Of a stretch of DNA of 43,112 nt, positions 22,822 to 32,681 are shown one piece after another (position 1 is the first letter of the stretch; every line of letters begins with the position of its first letter). The DNA is taken from contig CAKPEJ010000007.1 in the NCBI GenBank assembly GCA_934149325.1, forward strand, positions 1-43,112, written 5' to 3'. The DNA comes from an uncultured Bacilli bacterium (lineage in GTDB: Bacteria > Bacillota_I > Bacilli_A > RF39 > UBA660). The notes under the pieces are model-generated. The model searched no databases. It saw only the letters and a list, made by a program, of their open reading frames with translations, and was not told where the DNA came from. The translations under genes were made by a program, and so were the position numbers.

Positions 22822-24894
22822 ATGGCTCGTGAATATAGTCTAGAAAAAACACGTAACTTCGGTATCATGGCTCATATTGATGCCGGAAAAACAACAACAA
22901 CTGAGAGAATTTTATTCCATACTCATAAAATCCATAAAATTGGTGAAACACATGATGGTGCTTCACAAATGGACTGGATGGCTCAAGAACAAGAACGTGG
23001 TATAACTATAACTTCAGCTGCAACAACAGCATATTGGAATGGATATAGATTAAATATAATAGATACTCCAGGACACGTTGATTTTACAGTAGAAGTTTCA
23101 AGATCACTTCGTGTACTTGATGGTTCAGTAGCACTTCTTGATGCTCAAGCAGGTGTTGAACCACAAACTGAAACAGTATGGCGTCAAGCTTCAGAATTTA
23201 AAGTTCCTCGTTTAATTTGTTGTAATAAAATGGGAAAAATGGGAGCTGATTTTGAATATAGTTTAAAATCTATTAAAGATCGTTTAGGAGTTAATTCTAA
23301 ACCAATCGAATGGCCAATAGGTGCAGGAGATGAATTTAATGGAATTATAGACTTAATTACAAGAACAGCATATCATTATGATGGCGGACAAGAAGAAAAC
23401 GCTACAGTTATTGATATTCCAGAAGAATTAAAAGATTTAGTTGAAGAAAAACGTAGTGACTTAATTGAAACTATCGTTGAATTTGATGAATCAATTATGG
23501 AAAAATATCTTGAAGGTGAAGAATTATCAATTGAAGATATTAAATCATGTATCCGTAAAGGAACATTAGCAGCTGAATTCTTCCCAGTATTATGTTCTGA
23601 TGCACTTGGAAATAAAGGTGTTAAATTATTACTTGATGCTGTTATTGATTATTTACCAGCACCAACAGATATAGCATCTATTAAAGGTGTAGATAAAGAT
23701 GGAAATGAAATAGTAAGACATCCATCAGATTCTGAACCATTCTCTGCATTAGCATTTAAAGTTATGACAGATCCATTTGTTGGTAAATTAACATTCTTCA
23801 GAGTTTACTCTGGTCATTTATCAAGTGGTTCATATGTATTAAATGCAACAAAAGATTCAAAAGAGAGAGTTGGACGTATCTTACAAATGCATGCTAATAA
23901 CAGAACTGAAATTTCAGAAGTTTATACTGGAGATATAGCAGCAGCAGTAGGTCTTAAAAATACTACAACTGGGGATACATTATGTGATGAAAAACATGCT
24001 TGTATACTTGAATCAATGGAATTCCCAGAACCAGTTATTGAATTAACTGTTGAACCAAAATCAAAAGGTGATCAAGATAAAATGGGTCTTGCACTTCAAA
24101 AGTTAGCTGAAGAAGATCCAACATTCAGAGCTTCAACAAATCCAGAAACAGGTCAAACAATAATTGCTGGTATGGGTGAACTTCACTTAGACATAATTGT
24201 TGATAGACTTGGTAGAGAATTTGGTGTAGAAGCAAATATTGGTCAACCACAAGTTTCATATCGTGAAACATTAACTCAAGCAGGTGACTGTGAAGGTAAA
24301 TATATTAAACAATCTGGTGGACGTGGACAATATGGTCACGTATGGATCAAATTTGAACCAAACCCAGACAAAGGATATGAATTTGTTGACGCTATCGTTG
24401 GTGGTGTTGTTCCAAGAGAATATATACCTGTAACTGATAAAGGACTTCAAGAAGCTATGCAAACTGGTGTTTTAGCAGGATTCCCAATGATAGATGTTAA
24501 AGCTACATTATTTGATGGATCATATCATGATGTTGACTCATCTGAAATGGCATTTAAGGTAGCAGCTTCATTAGCATTAAAAGAAGCTAAAAATAAATGT
24601 AAACCTGTTCTTCTAGAACCAATAATGAAAGTTAATGTAATTGTTCCAGAAGAATATTTAGGAAATGTAATGGGTGACATTTCATCAAGAAGAGGTAAAC
24701 CAATGGGTCAAGAATCTAGAGGTAATGCTCTTGCAATAGATGCAATGGTACCACTTGCAGAAATGTTTGGTTATGTTACATCTTTAAGATCTAATACTCA
24801 AGGTAGAGGTAACTTTACAATGGTATTTGATCACTACGAAGAAGTTCCAAAAAATATAACTGAAGAAATTATCAAAAAAAATGGTAAAAATTAA
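22822..24894 (+). CDS. fusA: Elongation factor G
   Basis: A 690-residue translocase GTPase of usual length and all five domains. G motifs: AHIDAGKTTTTERILF (P-loop), RGITITSAATT (switch I), DTPGHVDF (switch II), NKMGKMGADF. Domain IV has the SGGRGQYGHVWIKFEP segment. Ends KKNGKN. It drives tRNA-mRNA translocation. Confidence 0.97.
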   Translation: MAREYSLEKTRNFGIMAHIDAGKTTTTERILFHTHKIHKIGETHDGASQMDWMAQEQERGITITSAATTAYWNGYRLNIIDTPGHVDFTVEVSRSLRVLDGSVALLDAQAGVEPQTETVWRQASEFKVPRLICCNKMGKMGADFEYSLKSIKDRLGVNSKPIEWPIGAGDEFNGIIDLITRTAYHYDGGQEENATVIDIPEELKDLVEEKRSDLIETIVEFDESIMEKYLEGEELSIEDIKSCIRKGTLAAEFFPVLCSDALGNKGVKLLLDAVIDYLPAPTDIASIKGVDKDGNEIVRHPSDSEPFSALAFKVMTDPFVGKLTFFRVYSGHLSSGSYVLNATKDSKERVGRILQMHANNRTEISEVYTGDIAAAVGLKNTTTGDTLCDEKHACILESMEFPEPVIELTVEPKSKGDQDKMGLALQKLAEEDPTFRASTNPETGQTIIAGMGELHLDIIVDRLGREFGVEANIGQPQVSYRETLTQAGDCEGKYIKQSGGRGQYGHVWIKFEPNPDKGYEFVDAIVGGVVPREYIPVTDKGLQEAMQTGVLAGFPMIDVKATLFDGSYHDVDSSEMAFKVAASLALKEAKNKCKPVLLEPIMKVNVIVPEEYLGNVMGDISSRRGKPMGQESRGNALAIDAMVPLAEMFGYVTSLRSNTQGRGNFTMVFDHYEEVPKNITEEIIKKNGKN

Positions 24895-24913
24895 GATAAA
24901 AAATGAATAATAC

Positions 24914-24942
24914 TTGAATTTTTTTCAAGAATTAGATAAAAT
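24914..24942 (+). promoter_or_regulatory. Candidate separate promoter of tuf
   Basis: TTGAAT (24914-24919), 17-bp spacer, TAAAAT (24937-24942). The -35 lies in a small 6-bp inverted repeat (24913-24918 with 24924-24929) that lacks a T-tail and so is not a terminator. Confidence 0.6.
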
Positions 24943-24975
24943 ATTTTTGTACATTAAAAAAGGAGGAAATATAAA

Positions 24976-26160
24976 ATGGCAAAAGAAAAATTTAATCGTG
25001 GTAAGCCTCATGTTAATATTGGTACAATTGGTCACGTTGACCATGGTAAAACTACATTAACTGCAGCTATCACTAAAGTACAAGCTGACAAAGGTTTAGC
25101 TAAATTCGAAGGTTATGAAGATATCGATAAAGCACCTGAAGAAAGAGAACGTGGTATAACAATCAACACTGCACACGTTGAATATGAAACTGACAAACGT
25201 CACTATGCACACGTTGACTGTCCAGGACACGCTGACTATGTTAAAAACATGATCACTGGTGCTGCTCAAATGGATGGAGCAATCTTAGTTATTGCTGCAA
25301 CAGACGGAGCTATGGCTCAAACAAGTGAACATATCTTACTTGCTCACCAAGTTGGTGTACCAAGAATTGTTGTATTTATCAACAAATGTGATATGGTTGA
25401 TGATCCAGAAATGCTTGAATTAATCGAAATGGACGTTAGAGAATTATTAACTAAATATGGTTTTGATGGTGATAATACTCCATTTATCTTCGGTTCTGCA
25501 TTAAAAGCATTAGAAGGAGATCCAAAATACGTAGAAAAAATTAACGAATTAATGGATACAATTGATGAATATATCCCAACTCCAGAAAGAGATACTGACA
25601 AACCATTCTTAATGAGTATTGAAGATGTATTTACTATTACTGGACGTGGTACAGTTGTTACTGGTCGTGTTGAAAGAGGTAGATTAAATCTTAACGACGA
25701 AGTTGAAATCGTTGGTATTAAAGATACTAAGAAAACAGTTGCTACAGGTATCGAAATGTTCCGTAAGCAATTAGACTACGCTGAAGCAGGAGATAATGCT
25801 GGTGTATTACTTCGTGGTATCGGTAGAGAAGACGTTGAACGTGGTCAAGTATTAGCAAAACCAGGTTCAGTTACTCCACATACTACATTCGAAGCTCAAG
25901 TATACGTATTAACAAAAGAAGAAGGTGGAAGACACACTCCATTCTTTACAAATTATCGTCCTCAATTCTATTTCAGAACTACTGACGTAACAGGTGTTGT
26001 TACATTACCAGAAGGAACTGAAATGGTAATGCCAGGTGATAACGTAACTATGAGTGTTGAATTAATTGCTCCAATTGCCTTAGAAGAAGGTACTCAATTC
26101 TCAATCCGTGAAGGTGGTAGAACAGTTGGTGCTGGTATGGTAACTAAAATTGATAAATAA
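24976..26160 (+). CDS. tuf: Elongation factor Tu
   Basis: A 394-residue EF-Tu. GTPase motifs GHVDHGKTTLTAAIT, RGITINTAHVEYET, DCPGHADYVKNMITG and NKCDMVDD are intact; domains II and III follow (VFTITGRGTVVTGRVERG; GRHTPFFTNYRPQFYFRTTDV). It delivers aminoacyl-tRNA to the ribosome. Codon use leans to CGT and preferred codons, as expected for the most abundant protein. AAAGGAGG start signal. Confidence 0.98.
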   Translation: MAKEKFNRGKPHVNIGTIGHVDHGKTTLTAAITKVQADKGLAKFEGYEDIDKAPEERERGITINTAHVEYETDKRHYAHVDCPGHADYVKNMITGAAQMDGAILVIAATDGAMAQTSEHILLAHQVGVPRIVVFINKCDMVDDPEMLELIEMDVRELLTKYGFDGDNTPFIFGSALKALEGDPKYVEKINELMDTIDEYIPTPERDTDKPFLMSIEDVFTITGRGTVVTGRVERGRLNLNDEVEIVGIKDTKKTVATGIEMFRKQLDYAEAGDNAGVLLRGIGREDVERGQVLAKPGSVTPHTTFEAQVYVLTKEEGGRHTPFFTNYRPQFYFRTTDVTGVVTLPEGTEMVMPGDNVTMSVELIAPIALEEGTQFSIREGGRTVGAGMVTKIDK

Positions 26161-26170
26161 TTATTAGTTT

Positions 26171-26198
26171 AAAAGAGTTCATTAAGAACTCTTTTTTT
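26171..26198 (+). terminator. Rho-independent terminator of tuf
   Basis: Nine-bp stem (26172-26180 with 26186-26194), ATTAA loop, T-run of seven. Confidence 0.92.
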
Positions 26199-26230
26199 GT
26201 ATACTAAGTGTAAATATGATTTGTTTATAA

Positions 26231-26259
26231 TTGTTAAGTAAAAAATAATATGATATATT
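26231..26259 (+). promoter_or_regulatory. SigA promoter of the gene at 26280
   Basis: TTGTTA (26231-26236), 17-bp spacer, extended TGa and TATATT (26254-26259). Confidence 0.65.
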
Positions 26260-26279
26260 TGCTTTAAAGAGGTGAAATT

Positions 26280-26603
26280 ATGGAAATAAAAGATAATGCA
26301 TCTATGTTTATGAATGAACCATTATTTGATAATGCATCACAATTTATTGATGGACAAGTGAATAAAAAAGATTATTCTTTAGCTGTTACTAATTATATGA
26401 CAAAACTAACAAACGCAATAAATGAAGTATCAAGTCGCAATGACGATGTAGATTGGGATAAAGTTATATATTATGCTAGTAAAATAGAAATGATGGCTGA
26501 ATGTGTAAAAAATAATGATATACAAAGTTTAAGAACTCTTTCTAGTGAAGAAATAGAAATAAGACCAGATTATAGTGTTGAAAATAGTAGAAAGTTTATA
26601 TAA
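26280..26603 (+). CDS. Hypothetical protein, 107 residues
   Basis: Not recognised. A small acidic, helical, soluble protein; the middle (SLAVTNYMTKLTNAINEV, then DWDKVIYYASKIEMMAECVK) looks like a helical bundle. AGAGGTGA lies five bases before the ATG, and it has its own promoter and terminator, so it is real. No context link to tuf or to the convergent femX is evident. Confidence 0.75.
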   Translation: MEIKDNASMFMNEPLFDNASQFIDGQVNKKDYSLAVTNYMTKLTNAINEVSSRNDDVDWDKVIYYASKIEMMAECVKNNDIQSLRTLSSEEIEIRPDYSVENSRKFI

Positions 26604-26604
26604 T

Positions 26605-26630
26605 AAAAAAACATCGTGAGATGTTTTTTA
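26605..26630. terminator. Bidirectional terminator between convergent genes
   Basis: A perfect 10-bp stem (26606-26615 with 26620-26629) has A-tracts on one arm and T-tracts on the other, so it can stop transcription from both sides. GTGA loop. Confidence 0.9.
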
Positions 26631-27899
26631 TTTTCCTCTAAATACAGGAGTATTAAGCCATTCCATAATAGGATTTAATTTTTCATATGTTTTTGATTTT
26701 GTTTTATTTATAACTAAGTTAAATTCACCTAGGTATTCTTCTATATTAGCATTAAATCCAAGTTTAAATCTAGTTAATCCATAATATGGACTAGTTTTAT
26801 TAAAGTCTCCAGAAATACCATTTAAATGCATTCTTGTATACCCTTCATGTCTATATTTTTCTATAATTTGGAATTTCATATAATGATTAGGACAATATGA
26901 TGCATACTCTTTTTTATATCCATCAATTAAGAAAAATATTTCTTTATTATATTTAATAATAATTGTTGTTCCTATAACAATACCGGCTGGGTATTCTTTA
27001 TATAAATTAGTTGCATTTATGATATTTTGTTTATAAATGTTTAATAGTGAATCTGATTCCATTTTTCTTTTTATAATATTGGAAGTATTGTTGCTATTAA
27101 TATTTTCTTCTAATTCTTCATTTATTAAATTATTTCTTTTTTCTTCAGTTTCATATAATTCTTTACTTTTTCTTACATATAAGGCTGTATTTATAGTTGC
27201 AAAATAAATTTCGAGCATATCTTCTTTGCCCATTATTTCATACATATCAAGATAATAATTAAGTTTTCTTGTATGTTTTTTATCTATAATTGAATAAAAT
27301 TCTTTTATATTTTGAGGATTTCCTTTTATAACCTCAACACCTTTTTTTTCAGCTTTTCTTATTTTATTTCTAATTTCTTTACTATACTTTAAAAATAAGT
27401 TTTCTTCATCATCAGTTGTTATAACAGCATTCCATCTAGGTTTTAAATTTTCAAAATTTAGATTAAATCCTGTATGTTCATATCCTAAACTAATTAAATT
27501 ATCAAAAATATTTTGATTATCTATTCCAGGAATTATTTCACCATTTTTATTTCTTGATTTATATATAACGTAAGGATCAAGTTTTATGAACATAAAATTT
27601 CTTTTCTTTAAGAAAATTTTAATTTTTTCAGTAAATGTTTTTACAAGATCAAAATTATTAAAATCAATTAAATATCCTCTAGGGCAATAACCCCATTTAT
27701 ATCCAATAAAAACTTTATTTACTAAAATAAGAGTTGCCGCAACAATATTATTAAAATCATCCTTTAAAGCTAAATAATAATCATCAAAAGAATGTCTATC
27801 CATAAGCATACCATATTCTACTGTTTGGTAAAAATTTCTACCAGGATAATTTTTGGCAAATTCAGTAAATTCTTTTTCATCAATTTGCATTAATTCCAT
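26628..27899 (-). CDS. FemABX-family aminoacyltransferase (peptidoglycan cross-bridge)
   Basis: A 423-residue Fem protein. These enzymes add amino acids from aminoacyl-tRNA to the lysine of lipid II or peptidoglycan. Two GNAT-like halves are visible: N-terminal NFYQTVEYGMLMDRH, GYCPRGYLIDF and FMFIKLDP; then FLKYSKEIRNKIRKAEKKGVEV; a helical arm (about 215-290) with a variable Asn-rich stretch; then the second half PAGIVIGTTIIIKY, CPNHYMKFQIIEKY and MHLNGISGDFNKTSPYYGLTRFK. Start is the ATG at 27899 with GGAGG; an upstream ATG would add six residues. The amino acid added cannot be told. The only long minus-strand gene in the window. Confidence 0.9.
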   Translation of the reverse strand: MELMQIDEKEFTEFAKNYPGRNFYQTVEYGMLMDRHSFDDYYLALKDDFNNIVAATLILVNKVFIGYKWGYCPRGYLIDFNNFDLVKTFTEKIKIFLKKRNFMFIKLDPYVIYKSRNKNGEIIPGIDNQNIFDNLISLGYEHTGFNLNFENLKPRWNAVITTDDEENLFLKYSKEIRNKIRKAEKKGVEVIKGNPQNIKEFYSIIDKKHTRKLNYYLDMYEIMGKEDMLEIYFATINTALYVRKSKELYETEEKRNNLINEELEENINSNNTSNIIKRKMESDSLLNIYKQNIINATNLYKEYPAGIVIGTTIIIKYNKEIFFLIDGYKKEYASYCPNHYMKFQIIEKYRHEGYTRMHLNGISGDFNKTSPYYGLTRFKLGFNANIEEYLGEFNLVINKTKSKTYEKLNPIMEWLNTPVFRGK

Positions 27900-27980
27900 A
27901 AAACTTCCTCCTATCATATTAATTATACCATAACAGGTAAAATTATTAATTCTTTTTTTTAAATTTTTTAAACTTTGAGT

Positions 27981-27996
27981 TATAATTATAATGGAG
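27981..27996 (+). promoter_or_regulatory. -10 boxes and Shine-Dalgarno of eno
   Basis: Two tandem TATAAT hexamers (27981-27986, 27987-27992) run straight into GGAG (27993-27996). No good -35 is seen, and the implied leader is very short. Confidence 0.45.
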
Positions 27997-28004
27997 ATGA
28001 TAAA

Positions 28005-29252
28005 ATGAGTAAAATAATTGAAGTAAGATCTAGAGAAATATTAGATTCAAGGGGAAATCCAACAGTAGAAACAGATGTATTAACTTCTCTTGGTGGATTT
28101 GGAAGAGCAAGTGTTCCATCAGGAGCATCAACAGGAAGTAAGGAAGCACTTGAATTAAGAGATAATGATATGAGTAGATATTGTGGTAAAGGAGTATTAA
28201 AAGCAGTAGATAATGTTAATAATATAATCGGTCCAAAAATCATTGGTGAAGAAGTAAAAGAACAGAAAAAAATTGATGATATTATGATAAAGTTAGATGG
28301 AACATCTAATAAGAGTAAATTAGGCGCAAATGCGATTTTATCAGTTTCTTTAGCGTGTTTAAAAGCATGTTCTAATGAAATGGGACTTGAACTTTATGAA
28401 TATTTATCAGATGACTATAGTATGCCTTATCCTATGATGAATATATTAAATGGAGGAGCTCATGCGAATAATAAATTAGATTTTCAAGAATTTATGATTA
28501 TTCCACAGCAAAAAGATATTAATGATAGAATAAGAGTAGGCGCAGAGGTTTTCCACAGCTTAAAAAAAGTTTTAAATGATAATGGATATAATACATCTGT
28601 TGGTGATGAAGGCGGATTTGCTCCAGATTTAGGATCAATAGAAGAAGCATTGGATTATATAATACTAGCTATAAAAAATGCAGGGTATGAGCCTTCTTTA
28701 GATGTAAAATTAGCACTTGATGTTGCTGCATCAGAACTATATGATGAAAAAACAAATATGTATATTTTAAAGGGAATTAATTCTAAAAAAACAAAAGATG
28801 AAATGATAGAATATTATGAAGAATTAATAAATAAATATCCAATTATTTCTATAGAAGATCCATTAGATGAAAATGATTTTGAAGGATTTAAACAATTAAC
28901 AGAAAAAATAGGGGATAAAGTTCAAATAGTTGGCGATGATTTATTTGTTACAAATAAAGAATTACTAAAAAAAGGTATTGATATGGGTGCTTGTAACGCA
29001 ATTTTGATAAAACTAAATCAAATAGGAACTGTAACTGAGGCATTAGAAACTATTGATATGGCCAAGGAAGCAGGTTATAAAACAATTATTTCTCATAGAA
29101 GTGGTGAAACAGAGGATACATTTATTGCTGATTTATCAGTTGGTTTAAAATTAGGTCAAATAAAAACAGGATCTTTATCTAGAATAGATAGAATAGCTAA
29201 ATATAATAGATTAATTAGAATAAATGAAGAAGTAAAACAAGAAACTAACTAA
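28005..29252 (+). CDS. eno: Enolase
   Basis: A 415-residue enolase converting 2-phosphoglycerate to phosphoenolpyruvate in glycolysis. Motifs: EVRSREILDSRGNPTVE at the start, SGASTGSKEALELRD (mobile loop), NGGAHANNKLDFQEFMI, VGDEGGFAPDL (catalytic Glu), SIEDPLDENDFEGF and the signature ILIKLNQIGTVTEALE with SHRSGETED after it. ATG at 28005 gives MSKIIEVRS; a TTG at 27975 is rejected. Unusually it stands alone rather than at the end of gapA-pgk-tpi-pgm. Confidence 0.97.
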   Translation: MSKIIEVRSREILDSRGNPTVETDVLTSLGGFGRASVPSGASTGSKEALELRDNDMSRYCGKGVLKAVDNVNNIIGPKIIGEEVKEQKKIDDIMIKLDGTSNKSKLGANAILSVSLACLKACSNEMGLELYEYLSDDYSMPYPMMNILNGGAHANNKLDFQEFMIIPQQKDINDRIRVGAEVFHSLKKVLNDNGYNTSVGDEGGFAPDLGSIEEALDYIILAIKNAGYEPSLDVKLALDVAASELYDEKTNMYILKGINSKKTKDEMIEYYEELINKYPIISIEDPLDENDFEGFKQLTEKIGDKVQIVGDDLFVTNKELLKKGIDMGACNAILIKLNQIGTVTEALETIDMAKEAGYKTIISHRSGETEDTFIADLSVGLKLGQIKTGSLSRIDRIAKYNRLIRINEEVKQETN

Positions 29253-29306
29253 ATTTTATAAATATTTTGTCCAATTAGTTAATATACTTTGGTAGAGGTG
29301 ACTAAT

Positions 29307-30239
29307 ATGGATGGAATATTTTTTTTATTTTTAGCTTTTTTAACTGTTCTTGCTAGTACAAAACTATCTTATTATGGTGATATATTAGGTAAACAATCAA
29401 AATTTGGTTCTGCATTTGTTGGAGGTATACTTATTGCAGCAATTACAAGTTTACCTGAATTTGTAACAAGTATATCAGCAGTAGTAATAAATAATCCTAC
29501 ATTATCTTTTGGTGATATATTAGGTAGTAATATGTTTAATATATTTGTTTTAGCAGTCTATAATATTTATTTTTTTAGAAAAGATGTTTTTAAAAATACG
29601 AAAAGAAAATATATATTAGAATGTTTAATTTTAATATTTGATTATATTTTTATTGTACTTGGGTCAAATAATATTTTTATTAATATCGTAAGTTTTGTTT
29701 TATTTTTCTTATATGTTATTTATATGTATTCTGTTTTTAAATATAGTGAAGAAGAGGAAGATGATGATTTAAATCAAGAAAAATATGTAATAGTAAAATT
29801 TATATTTACAGCCATTATTTTGATATTTCTTAGTATATTATTAACAATTCAAGCAGATAATATTACAAGAGAATATCCAAACTTTTCATCAAGTACAATA
29901 GGTGCGATACTTCTCGGTATAACAACATCTTTACCTGAAGTGGTAACAACATTTGCTCTTTTAAAACTTAATAATTTTAATATGGCTATATCAAATATGC
30001 TTGGTAGCAATATATTTAATTTTTTGGTATTATCAGTTTCTGATACATTTATAAAACAAGGTCATATATATAGTTATTCAGATATGTATTCTAGAATGTA
30101 TGTAATAGGTGGTCTATCAATAACATTCTTATTTTTACTAACTCTTGTATTTAAACCAAAAAATAAATTGTTTTACTTTTTGATTTCTATAATTATTAGT
30201 ATAATTTATTTGTATGTATGGTATTTGCAATTCATATAA
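29307..30239 (+). CDS. Calcium/sodium exchanger family protein (CaCA)
   Basis: A 310-residue membrane antiporter made of two homologous halves of about five helices. Each has the alpha-repeat: GGILIAAITSLPEFVTSISAV...FGDILGSNMFNIFVL in the first, and GAILLGITTSLPEVVTTFAL...MLGSNIFNFLVL in the second. The halves are joined by an acidic loop (EEEEDDDLN, near 150). It probably exports calcium in exchange for sodium or protons. Start at ATG 29307 with AGAGGTGA; a TTG at 29289 is rejected. Confidence 0.9.
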   Translation: MDGIFFLFLAFLTVLASTKLSYYGDILGKQSKFGSAFVGGILIAAITSLPEFVTSISAVVINNPTLSFGDILGSNMFNIFVLAVYNIYFFRKDVFKNTKRKYILECLILIFDYIFIVLGSNNIFINIVSFVLFFLYVIYMYSVFKYSEEEEDDDLNQEKYVIVKFIFTAIILIFLSILLTIQADNITREYPNFSSSTIGAILLGITTSLPEVVTTFALLKLNNFNMAISNMLGSNIFNFLVLSVSDTFIKQGHIYSYSDMYSRMYVIGGLSITFLFLLTLVFKPKNKLFYFLISIIISIIYLYVWYLQFI

Positions 30240-30252
30240 AATATGTTAAAAT
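30225..30252 (+). promoter_or_regulatory. Candidate promoter of secG-rnr-smpB
   Basis: TTGCAA (30225-30230), 16-bp spacer, extended TGt and TAAAAT (30247-30252). Confidence 0.55.
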
Positions 30253-30279
30253 ATTAATATATTGATTGGAGGCACAAAG

Positions 30280-30498
30280 ATGGAAACAGTTTTAATGATA
30301 ATATCAATTTTACTAATAACTGTAGTTTTATTACAAAGTGGAAAAGCTGAGTCAGCAAGTAATATTATGATGGGTGGAAATTCAGAGTTGTTTGCTCAAA
30401 GAAAAGAAAGAGGTTCAGAACTTTTTTTGAGTAGATTAACATTAATTCTTGGAGTTATATTTTTTGCAATATGTATAATTTCATCATTTATTAAATAA
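30280..30498 (+). CDS. secG: Preprotein translocase subunit SecG
   Basis: A 72-residue SecG: two membrane spans (about 2-19 and 49-69) around the conserved loop LLQSGKAESASNIMMGG...LFAQRKERGSE. It assists SecYEG export. ATG at 30280 has TTGGAGG; a TTG at 30262 is rejected. Order secG-rnr-smpB-ssrA is that of Bacillus. Confidence 0.92.
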   Translation: METVLMIISILLITVVLLQSGKAESASNIMMGGNSELFAQRKERGSELFLSRLTLILGVIFFAICIISSFIK

Positions 30499-30525
30499 AA
30501 GGGCTTACAAATAAGTCTTTTTATT
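30499..30525 (+). terminator. Weak terminator between secG and rnr
   Basis: Nine-bp stem with two G-U pairs (30499-30507 with 30512-30520) and a T-rich tail; possibly a partial terminator that lowers rnr transcription relative to secG. Confidence 0.6.
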
Positions 30526-30551
30526 TTATAATAATAATAGGAGGCAGAAAT

Positions 30552-32681
30552 ATGAGAGATGCAATACTAGATACATTAACTAAATCAAATAGCGCTTTAA
30601 CTATAATGGAAATAAGTAATCAGTTAAACTTAAAAACACCTGAACAAGTAAAAGAATTAATAGAAGAAGTAAATAAGTTAGTTGATGATTTTACTATTTA
30701 TAGATCAAATAAGGATAAATATATGTTATTTGAAAATAGTCATTTAAAAAAAGGTAGATTATCAGTAACAACAAAAGGTTATGGTTTTGTAATTATTGAT
30801 GGTGAAAAAGATGATATATATGTAGATGAAAAAAACATGAGAGGCGCTTTAAATAATGATATTGTTGTAGTTGAACCATTTAAAGGTAGAGATGGTAAAA
30901 TAGAGGGAAGAATAACAAGAGTTTTAAAAAAGGAAAATAATTTAATTGTTGGTGAATATACAGTTTTAGATAATCATCCTCATTTTATTCCTGATGATAA
31001 GAAACTTAAAATGGAAATTTTATTGGATGAAAGAGATTGTGAGAATTTAGTTCCTGGTCATAAAATTCAAGTTAGTATAGTGAAGGATCTTGGAAAATAT
31101 AAATATAAGGGTGAAGTAGTAAGAGTTATAGGTCATAAGAATGATCCAGGTGTCGATATTTTATCTATAGTTTATAAATATGGTATAAATGATAAATTTA
31201 GTGATGAGGTTATCAAAGAACTTGATAATATTCCAAATGAGGTAAGTGAAAGTGAAAAACAGGGAAGAAGAGATTTAAGAGATAAAGTAATATTTACAAT
31301 TGATGGAGATGACACTAAAGATATAGATGATGCGGTTTCTATTGAAAAAAAGGGGGATAATTACATTTTAGGTGTACATATCGCTGATGTTTCTTATTAT
31401 GTAAAGGAAGGAACAGAATTATATAGGGAAGCTTATGATAGAAGTACTAGTGTATATTTAGTTGACAGAGTTATTCCAATGCTTCCACATAAATTATCTA
31501 ATGGGATATGTTCTTTAAATCCTAATGTTGATAGACTTGCTATATCATGTGTAATGGAAATTAATCCAAATGGTAAAGTAGTAAATCATGATATATTTGA
31601 AAGTGTTATAAGATCAAGAAAGCAAATGACTTATAATAATGTTAATAAAATATTAAAAAATGAAGAGATACCAGAGGGTTACGAAGAATTTTCAGAAGAT
31701 TTAAAACTAATGAATGAACTTGCAAAAATACTTAGAAAAAATAAGTTAAATAGAGGTTATTTGGATTTTGATGCATCTGAAGCTAAAATATTAGTAGATG
31801 AAAAAGGTAAACCATATGATATTGTATTAAGAGTTCAAGATGATGCAGAAAACTTAATAGAAGATTTTATGATAGCAGCAAATGAAACAGTCGCAACTCA
31901 TATATATTGGATGGAACTACCTTTTGTATATCGTGTTCATGAAGTTCCAGATGAAGAAAAAATAAATGAATTTATAAAAGCTATAAGTTTACTTGGTTAT
32001 AATGTAAAGGGATCAAGACATTTTGAAAATCCAAAAGCAATGAAGTCTATATTAGATCAGTTGAAAGATAAAGAAGAATTCCCTATTTTATCTACAATGT
32101 TATTAAGATGTATGAAAAAGGCTGTATATAAAGAAGAAAATTTAGGACATTATGGATTAGCGTCAAAATGTTATACACATTTTACTTCTCCAATTAGAAG
32201 ATTTCCTGATACAACAGTTCATAACCTTTTAAGAAAATATTTATTTAATGAACCTAATGAACATGAATTAAAAAAATTAATAGATTGTTGGAATGCTAAA
32301 TTACCAGAATTATGTGAACATACATCACAAAAAGAAAGAGATGCTATTGATTGTGAAAGAGATGTAGATTCTATGAAGATGGCAGAATATATGGAGAGTC
32401 ATATTGGTGAAGAATATGATGGTGTTATTTCTTCTATAATGAGTTTTGGAATGTTTATTCAACTTGATAATTTAGTTGAAGGACTTGTTCATATTTCTGA
32501 AATAAAAGGAGATTATTATATATATAATGATTCAACAAAAACTTTAAAAGGTCAAAAAAAGGGTAAAGAATATAAGATGGGGCAAAAGGTTAGAATTGTT
32601 GTTACAAATGCATCTAAAGAAAATAGTACAGTTGATTTTAATTTAGTAGAAAAGGTGAAGAAAAATGGAAATACTAAATAG
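30552..32681 (+). CDS. rnr: Ribonuclease R
   Basis: A 709-residue 3'-5' exoribonuclease. Order: N-terminal winged helix (ILDTLTKSNSALTIMEIS), two cold-shock domains (KGYGFVIIDGEKDDIYVDE), RNB catalytic domain with the metal-binding DGDDTKDIDDAVSIEKK and GVHIADVSYYVKEG, the HFTSPIRRFPD motif, and a C-terminal S1 domain (EEYDGVISSIMSFGMFIQLD). RNase R degrades structured RNA and works with tmRNA-SmpB on stalled mRNAs, consistent with its neighbours. Overlaps smpB by 17 bases. Confidence 0.96.
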   Translation: MRDAILDTLTKSNSALTIMEISNQLNLKTPEQVKELIEEVNKLVDDFTIYRSNKDKYMLFENSHLKKGRLSVTTKGYGFVIIDGEKDDIYVDEKNMRGALNNDIVVVEPFKGRDGKIEGRITRVLKKENNLIVGEYTVLDNHPHFIPDDKKLKMEILLDERDCENLVPGHKIQVSIVKDLGKYKYKGEVVRVIGHKNDPGVDILSIVYKYGINDKFSDEVIKELDNIPNEVSESEKQGRRDLRDKVIFTIDGDDTKDIDDAVSIEKKGDNYILGVHIADVSYYVKEGTELYREAYDRSTSVYLVDRVIPMLPHKLSNGICSLNPNVDRLAISCVMEINPNGKVVNHDIFESVIRSRKQMTYNNVNKILKNEEIPEGYEEFSEDLKLMNELAKILRKNKLNRGYLDFDASEAKILVDEKGKPYDIVLRVQDDAENLIEDFMIAANETVATHIYWMELPFVYRVHEVPDEEKINEFIKAISLLGYNVKGSRHFENPKAMKSILDQLKDKEEFPILSTMLLRCMKKAVYKEENLGHYGLASKCYTHFTSPIRRFPDTTVHNLLRKYLFNEPNEHELKKLIDCWNAKLPELCEHTSQKERDAIDCERDVDSMKMAEYMESHIGEEYDGVISSIMSFGMFIQLDNLVEGLVHISEIKGDYYIYNDSTKTLKGQKKGKEYKMGQKVRIVVTNASKENSTVDFNLVEKVKKNGNTK

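Noticed and set aside
24913..24929. Terminator between fusA and tuf
   Set aside because: The stem is only 6 bp and is followed by AATTAGA rather than a T-run; it overlaps a likely -35 box instead.
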